The notes under the pieces: generated by a model
Database searches by the model: none
The model's input: only the letters and a program-made list of their open reading frames with translations
Told to the model about the DNA's origin: nothing
Position numbers and translations under genes: made by a program
Shown here: positions 5,981 to 8,822 of the stretch, piece by piece
Layout of the letters: the number at the start of each line of letters is the position of its first letter
Numbering within the stretch: position 1 is the stretch's first letter
Source of the DNA: Nitrospiraceae bacterium
GTDB taxonomy: Bacteria > Nitrospirota > UBA9217
Assembly (NCBI GenBank): GCA_003454665.1
Contig: DMKB01000127.1
Span: 9,146 to 17,967, forward strand
Direction: 5' to 3'
DNA: 8,822 nucleotides

Positions 5981-5998
5981 ATCCCGCCAGGGCGGGAT
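5981..5998. repeat. Palindrome ATCCCGCC-AG-GGCGGGAT inside the pyrF-pyrE block
   Basis: Two perfect 8-base arms with a 2-base centre; as RNA it would fold as a 7-bp GC-rich hairpin with a CAGG loop. No T-run follows, so it is not an intrinsic terminator for pyrF. It resembles REP-type palindromes found between co-transcribed genes, where they may affect mRNA stability. Confidence 0.55.
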
Positions 5999-6008
5999 CA
6001 GGCGACAC

Positions 6009-6037
6009 TGATCAAAAACACAAGATTTGTTTATACT
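6009..6037 (+). promoter_or_regulatory. Weak candidate promoter for pyrE inside the repeat block
   Basis: TATACT (6032-6037, 5/6) lies 17 bases after TGATCA (6009-6014, only 3/6). A start near 6044 would give a ~58-base leader containing the right terminal repeat. It could restore or boost pyrE expression after the block separated it from pyrF. The poor -35 box makes this tentative. Confidence 0.25.
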
Positions 6038-6101
6038 TCTCAACCCATCCAATCCGTGAAAATCCGTGTCCCATTCATTCAGAAGGAGTTGTATTATCGC
6101 C

Positions 6102-6677
6102 ATGACATCAGAAGAAGTGCTGAACACGTACTCCGAAACCGGGGCCCTGCTCACGGGCCATTTTCTCCTTTCCTCGGGCCTCCACAGTGACAGGTATCTC
6201 CAGAGCGCCCTGGTGCTCCAGCAGCCCGAGATCGCCACGCGGCTCTGCGCAGCCCTGGGAGAACAATTCAGAGACGTGAACATACAGGTCGTGATCGCTC
6301 CGGCCCTCGGCGGCATCCTGGTGGCCCATGAAACTGCCCGTGCCCTCGGTGTCCGCGGCATATTTGCAGAACGGCAATCCGGTGAACTTACGCTGCGAAG
6401 GGGCTTTTCGATAGAAAAGGGTGAGCGGGTACTCGTGGTGGAGGACATCATTACCACGGGAAAATCCATCAAAGAGACCATAGCTGTTGTCCGGAAGGCC
6501 GGCGGTACGGTGGTCTCCGCCGGTTCACTCATTGATCGCTCAGGCGGCACCGCAGACCTCGGCGTGCCCTATAGATCCCTCGCCACCCTTGATGTCCCCA
6601 CCTACCAGTCTGATGCATGCCCACTCTGCAAGGCCGGTGGCAAGCCGGTGAAGCCGGGAAGCAGAGGGCTGCGGTAG
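6102..6677 (+). CDS. pyrE: Orotate phosphoribosyltransferase
   Basis: Transfers the phosphoribosyl group of PRPP to orotate, giving the OMP that PyrF decarboxylates. 191 residues from the ATG at 6102. Motifs: SGLHSDRYLQ (25-34), the orotate/PRPP region IAPALGGILVAHE (65-77), the flexible-loop segment around IFAERQSGELTLRRGF (87-102), and the type I PRTase PRPP loop VLVVEDIITTGKS (110-122). A C-terminal CPLC (173-176) and GGKPVKPGSRG (179-189) mark the subtype with this Cys-rich tail, common in anaerobes and alphaproteobacteria. Start: AAGGAG at 6083-6088 is 13 bases upstream, slightly far, but no better in-frame start exists; an in-frame GTG at 6066 lies inside the repeat and is rejected. Next gene 54 bases on. 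Confidence 0.95.
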   Translation: MTSEEVLNTYSETGALLTGHFLLSSGLHSDRYLQSALVLQQPEIATRLCAALGEQFRDVNIQVVIAPALGGILVAHETARALGVRGIFAERQSGELTLRRGFSIEKGERVLVVEDIITTGKSIKETIAVVRKAGGTVVSAGSLIDRSGGTADLGVPYRSLATLDVPTYQSDACPLCKAGGKPVKPGSRGLR

Positions 6678-6731
6678 CAGTATTTTCGGCGAGCACGCAG
6701 AGATTCGATCGCGCACGATAAGGGGATAACG

Positions 6732-8030
6732 ATGGGGCACCTGCATGGAATACAACAGGCGTATCGCGATCTTAGGAAGAATATCGACAGGACTCCGTCC
6801 GGTCTGCCCGAAGGGCCTGCAGTCTATGAAATTTTAAAAACCCTCTTTTCTGAAGAAGAGGCTGCGCTGGCAGCACGGCTCCCCGTCGTTCCCACTGGCA
6901 TCGATACCCTGGCGCGAAGATTCAAGACGGATAGCGATTCACTCAAGCAGAAGCTAGACGCTATGGCGGACAAGGGCCTCGTGCTTGACGCACTAAGGCC
7001 GAAGGACGGGTCGACTTTTTATATGCTCGCTCCGCCGGTGGTAGGTTTTTTCGAATTTTCGCTGATGCGCATACGGACTGATATCCCCCAGAAGCAACTG
7101 GCCCGTGACTACCATCGTTATATGGAGGAAGACGACGCCTTTGTGAGCAGGGTCTTCGGCAGTGAGACCGTGCTCGGCCGTACGCTCGTGAACGAAAACA
7201 CGGTGGATGAAGACGACGCATCGTATGTGCTGGATTACGAGCGCGCCACCGAGCTGATCCGTCAATCGAAAGGCGGGAGCGTCTCTCTGTGCTATTGCCG
7301 TCACAAGGCCGAGCACCTCGGAACCCTCTGCGACAAGCCGCTAGAGACCTGTATCAGCATTTTTAATGCCGGAGAATATCTTATCAGACATAACCTAGGC
7401 CGCAGGGCATCGGAAGGCGAACTGCTCGAACTTCTTGCCAAATCGCGCGCCATGGGCCTCGTCCAGATCTGCGACAATGTCAAGAACCGACCTTCCTTCA
7501 TCTGCAATTGCTGCGGCTGCTGCTGCAACATGCTCCAGGGCATCAACCTCCACGGGATTCCCCATGCCGTCACGACGAGCAATTTCATTGCGAGCGCTGA
7601 GGCGAGCGCATGCAAGGGATGCGGCCGTTGTGCCAGGGCATGTCCAATAGGCGCCATCTCCCTCGTCCCCGTGCCTTTCCCCAAAAGGACAAGGCACGCC
7701 CTTGCCGCGAAGGTGGATGACTCTATCTGTCTTGGCTGCGGCGTGTGCGCAGCCACGTGTAATACGAAAGCCATGGGTATGCTCCGGCGAAAGAAGCGAG
7801 TGATCACTCCGGAGAATACGGTTGAACGGATCGTGAATATGGCGCTCGAACGGGGGACGTTGCAGCATATCCTGTTCAGTGATCCACTTCGCCTTGACCA
7901 CCGGACGCTGAGCCGCCTTTTCGGGGTGCTCCTGAACCTGCCGCCGGTGAAAAAAACTCTGCTGAGCAGGCAGGTCAAATCCCGCTTTGTCCAGGCCATG
8001 ATTTCTGGGGTGCTGCGGAAGAAGGGGTAA
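6732..8030 (+). CDS. Multi-cluster 4Fe-4S ferredoxin-domain protein, function unknown
   Basis: 432 residues, soluble. The N-terminal ~100 residues include a probable winged-helix segment (about 56-86, DTLARRFKTDSDSLKQKLDAMADKG). A conserved linker APPVVGFFEFSLMR (100-113) follows. Then comes a Cys-rich core: CYCRH (187-191), C200 and C207, and the striking CNCCGCCC (258-265). Two standard ferredoxin motifs come next, Cys 294/297/300/304 and 333/336/339/343. I recognise this architecture from many deltaproteobacterial genomes, where it is annotated only as a 4Fe-4S binding protein. Two [4Fe-4S] clusters are well supported; the other Cys may hold a further metal site. Start ATG 6732 has AGGGGAT just upstream. 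It lies 54 bases after pyrE on the same strand with no terminator between, so co-transcription is likely. A redox or electron-transfer role is inferred. Confidence 0.87.
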   Translation: MGHLHGIQQAYRDLRKNIDRTPSGLPEGPAVYEILKTLFSEEEAALAARLPVVPTGIDTLARRFKTDSDSLKQKLDAMADKGLVLDALRPKDGSTFYMLAPPVVGFFEFSLMRIRTDIPQKQLARDYHRYMEEDDAFVSRVFGSETVLGRTLVNENTVDEDDASYVLDYERATELIRQSKGGSVSLCYCRHKAEHLGTLCDKPLETCISIFNAGEYLIRHNLGRRASEGELLELLAKSRAMGLVQICDNVKNRPSFICNCCGCCCNMLQGINLHGIPHAVTTSNFIASAEASACKGCGRCARACPIGAISLVPVPFPKRTRHALAAKVDDSICLGCGVCAATCNTKAMGMLRRKKRVITPENTVERIVNMALERGTLQHILFSDPLRLDHRTLSRLFGVLLNLPPVKKTLLSRQVKSRFVQAMISGVLRKKG

Positions 8031-8085
8031 ATCCGGATTTCGAAGGAATGAATGGGCCTGCGCCTGTCTTCAGTACTATCAGCTT

Positions 8086-8268
8086 TTATCTATGAACGTT
8101 CATCCCTGTTTTGTCATGTGTCTTCGGCATATAACACGTAACGCAGTAGATCCCTTTATCATTGATATGGCAGGGTTTCCAGTGAATATCCCCCGGGCGC
8201 TTTCTTTCGCTTAATCGTGCGCCGCAGACAGCGCAATGCGATTTTCTCTTGATTGCATATTGTTTCAT
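8086..8268 (-). CDS. Small Cys-rich (zinc-ribbon-like) protein
   Basis: 60 residues, basic. The Cys pattern is C12-x2-C15, C33-H34 and C42-x2-C45, as expected for a small zinc ribbon. I do not recognise a named family. Start: the ATG at 8268 has AAGGAG 9 bases upstream on the minus strand; the frame is open further upstream (a Met at 8352), but that extension lacks a Shine-Dalgarno and is not needed by the zinc ribbon. The gene ends 55 bases from the convergent 4Fe-4S gene. It could bind nucleic acid or protein, but nothing in the sequence decides. Confidence 0.6.
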   Translation of the reverse strand: MKQYAIKRKSHCAVCGARLSERKRPGDIHWKPCHINDKGIYCVTCYMPKTHDKTGMNVHR

Positions 8269-8426
8269 CGGGGGAATCTCCTTCTTTGTCTTTGCGGTAA
8301 TGACCGGCAGGTAAAAGTATTCACGTAATAATTCTAGCAGAAGATAGGCCATTCAGAAAGGATTAAAGTCTTGTCTGAAAAAATTGGTTTGTCATCCCTA
8401 AATCGGTTTTATTGCACGTTTTTTAT

Positions 8427-8456
8427 CCCTCACCCTGACCCTCTCCCCAGAGGGAG
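8427..8456. repeat. Pyrimidine-rich intergenic repeat with a small hairpin
   Basis: The tract begins CCCTCACCCTGACCC and ends in CCCTCT (8439-8444), loop CCCC, AGAGGG (8449-8454). This resembles the widespread 'CCCTCACCCTAACCC...' intergenic repeat found in many unrelated bacterial genomes (recalled from memory). It was likely acquired as a dispersed repeat and carries no gene. Confidence 0.5.
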
Positions 8457-8559
8457 TTGATGGCGGCAACACAGTTGCCTCGCTCCTCTGCCTAGCGGAA
8501 AAGATGAAGTAAGAGCCAAAGATCAACCCGCCAAAGCGTAGCATCTCCTGCCGGATAAA

Positions 8560-8576
8560 TTAGAACACAGTTCTAA
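8560..8576 (-). terminator. Possible weak terminator of the TauE-like gene
   Basis: TTAGAAC (8560-8566) and GTTCTAA (8570-8576) are perfect 7-bp arms with a 3-base centre. It lies 22 bases past the stop codon of the minus-strand gene. On the minus strand it is followed by the modest T-stretch TTTATCC. The stem is AT-rich, so termination would be weak; it might instead bind a protein. Confidence 0.35.
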
Positions 8577-8598
8577 AATGTGATGATTACGCGGCTTG

Positions 8599-8822
8599 CT
8601 AAATGAAATATTGTGTGATATACTTGATTGCTACAAAGAGGATCAGGATTCCGAGCAGTAGTTTTATGAATTTCTGGGGCACAAACTTCTGAAGGCGGGC
8701 GCCGATGTACATGCCTGCAAACCCGCCCATACCGAAGAGGAATCCCAGCGCCCAGTCCGGTGACGTGGAAACACCCCCTACCGTCGGCAGAACGCTGTAA
8801 AAGATCACCCCTACAATCGAGG
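8599..8822 (-). CDS. TauE/SafE-family membrane protein, C-terminal end (truncated by window edge)
   Basis: The frame is open from the window edge (S-I-V-G-V-I-F-Y...) to the TAG at 8601-8599; 73 residues are visible. The GTG at 8808 is therefore probably internal. The visible part fits the last transmembrane segments of TauE/SafE proteins: a helix containing WALGFLFGMGGFAGMYIGAR with the family's Gly-rich turn, a basic loop LQKFVPQKF, then the final hydrophobic helix IKLLLGILILFVAI. The family comprises inner-membrane proteins implicated in export of sulfite, sulfoacetate and other organosulfur anions; the substrate cannot be told from this fragment. Confidence 0.75.
   Translation of the reverse strand, partial: SIVGVIFYSVLPTVGGVSTSPDWALGFLFGMGGFAGMYIGARLQKFVPQKFIKLLLGILILFVAIKYITQYFI

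Larger units (their letters stand above)
5863..6071. repeat. 209-bp block with inverted terminal repeats between pyrF and pyrE (MITE-like)
   Basis: The left end GGACACGGATACCACGGAT (5863-5881) and the reverse complement of the right end, GGACACGGATTTTCACGGAT (6071-6052), match at the outer 10 bases and again over CACGGAT. The interior is non-coding, with AT-rich stretches and a central palindrome at 5981-5998. The block fills nearly the whole pyrF-pyrE gap. No target-site duplication is obvious, so insertion is inference. The terminal motif resembles a dispersed intergenic repeat common in environmental genomes, as I recall it. The right arm ends 12 bases before the pyrE Shine-Dalgarno. Confidence 0.55.
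8353..8598. other. Spacer between the TauE-like gene and the zinc-ribbon gene
   Basis: I see no gene here. It holds the repeat-like tract at 8427-8456 and the AT-rich inverted repeat at 8560-8576. A minus-strand promoter for the zinc-ribbon gene should lie nearby, but I found no pair of boxes with good spacing; a TAGAAT on the minus strand near 8336 lacks a good -35. Confidence 0.4.

Noticed and set aside
6066..6101. GTG start extending PyrE by 12 residues
   Set aside because: It falls inside the right terminal repeat, has no Shine-Dalgarno, and the extension is unlike PyrE.
5906..6550. 214-codon minus-strand reading frame across the repeat block and pyrE
   Set aside because: Mostly antisense to pyrE, with no motif or ribosome-binding site.
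7301..7999. 232-codon minus-strand reading frame
   Set aside because: It is antisense to the Fe-S protein gene, which has clear motifs; the translated product shows no domain.
8269..8352. N-terminal extension of the small zinc-ribbon protein
   Set aside because: The ATG at 8268 has AAGGAG at correct spacing, whereas the start at 8352 has none; the extension covers probable promoter and leader DNA.
8562..8574. GAAC-N3-GTTC resembling a Gram-positive LexA/DinR box
   Set aside because: The LexA box needs a 4-base centre (GAAC-N4-GTTC); here it is 3, and the site lies downstream of the TauE-like gene, not in a promoter.

Overview
The window looks like a chromosomal segment of an anaerobic Gram-negative bacterium, most likely a Desulfobacterota (deltaproteobacterial) or Nitrospirota-type lineage. 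This placement is an inference. It rests on two multi-cluster 4Fe-4S proteins (a DUF362 protein and a 432-residue ferredoxin-domain protein), a DUF3786-like protein, a DUF4388/PATAN protein, an outer-membrane beta-barrel protein, and moderately GC-rich genes separated by AT-richer spacers with good sigma-70-type promoters. No rRNA, tRNA, CRISPR array, transposase or phage gene was seen.

Layout. At 1-820 is the 3' part of a DUF362/ferredoxin gene, convergent with an unrecognised 277-residue helical-repeat protein on the minus strand (852-1685). That gene and an HNH endonuclease-family gene (1850-2383, plus) diverge from a compact control region in which two sigma-70-type promoters use the same bases as their -35 elements. 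Next come a monocistronic small outer-membrane beta-barrel gene (2496-3137) with its own promoter and two downstream hairpin terminators, then a roughly 500-base spacer. A DUF4388/PATAN gene (3657-4142) follows with a near-consensus promoter. A second, 359-base spacer is rich in inverted repeats and ends in a promoter for the next unit.

From 4502 to 8030 a co-directional set reads DUF3786-like, pyrF, pyrE, then the multi-4Fe-4S protein. PyrE and PyrF catalyse the last two steps of UMP synthesis. The first two genes are separated by 4 bases. pyrF and pyrE are separated by 243 bases, almost filled by a 209-base block (5863-6071) with inverted terminal repeats and an internal palindrome. It looks like a small non-coding inserted repeat, and it may contain a weak promoter for pyrE.

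The right end holds two minus-strand genes: a 60-residue Cys-rich (zinc-ribbon-like) protein at 8086-8268 and the C-terminal end of a TauE/SafE-type membrane protein running off the window at 8822. A short repeat-like sequence of a kind common in intergenic DNA lies between them.

I found no convincing complete undescribed system. The best leads are the shared -35 divergent promoters with a nearly leaderless minus-strand transcript, the internally duplicated helical-repeat protein, the inverted-repeat-rich spacer before the DUF3786-pyrF unit, and the element between pyrF and pyrE.
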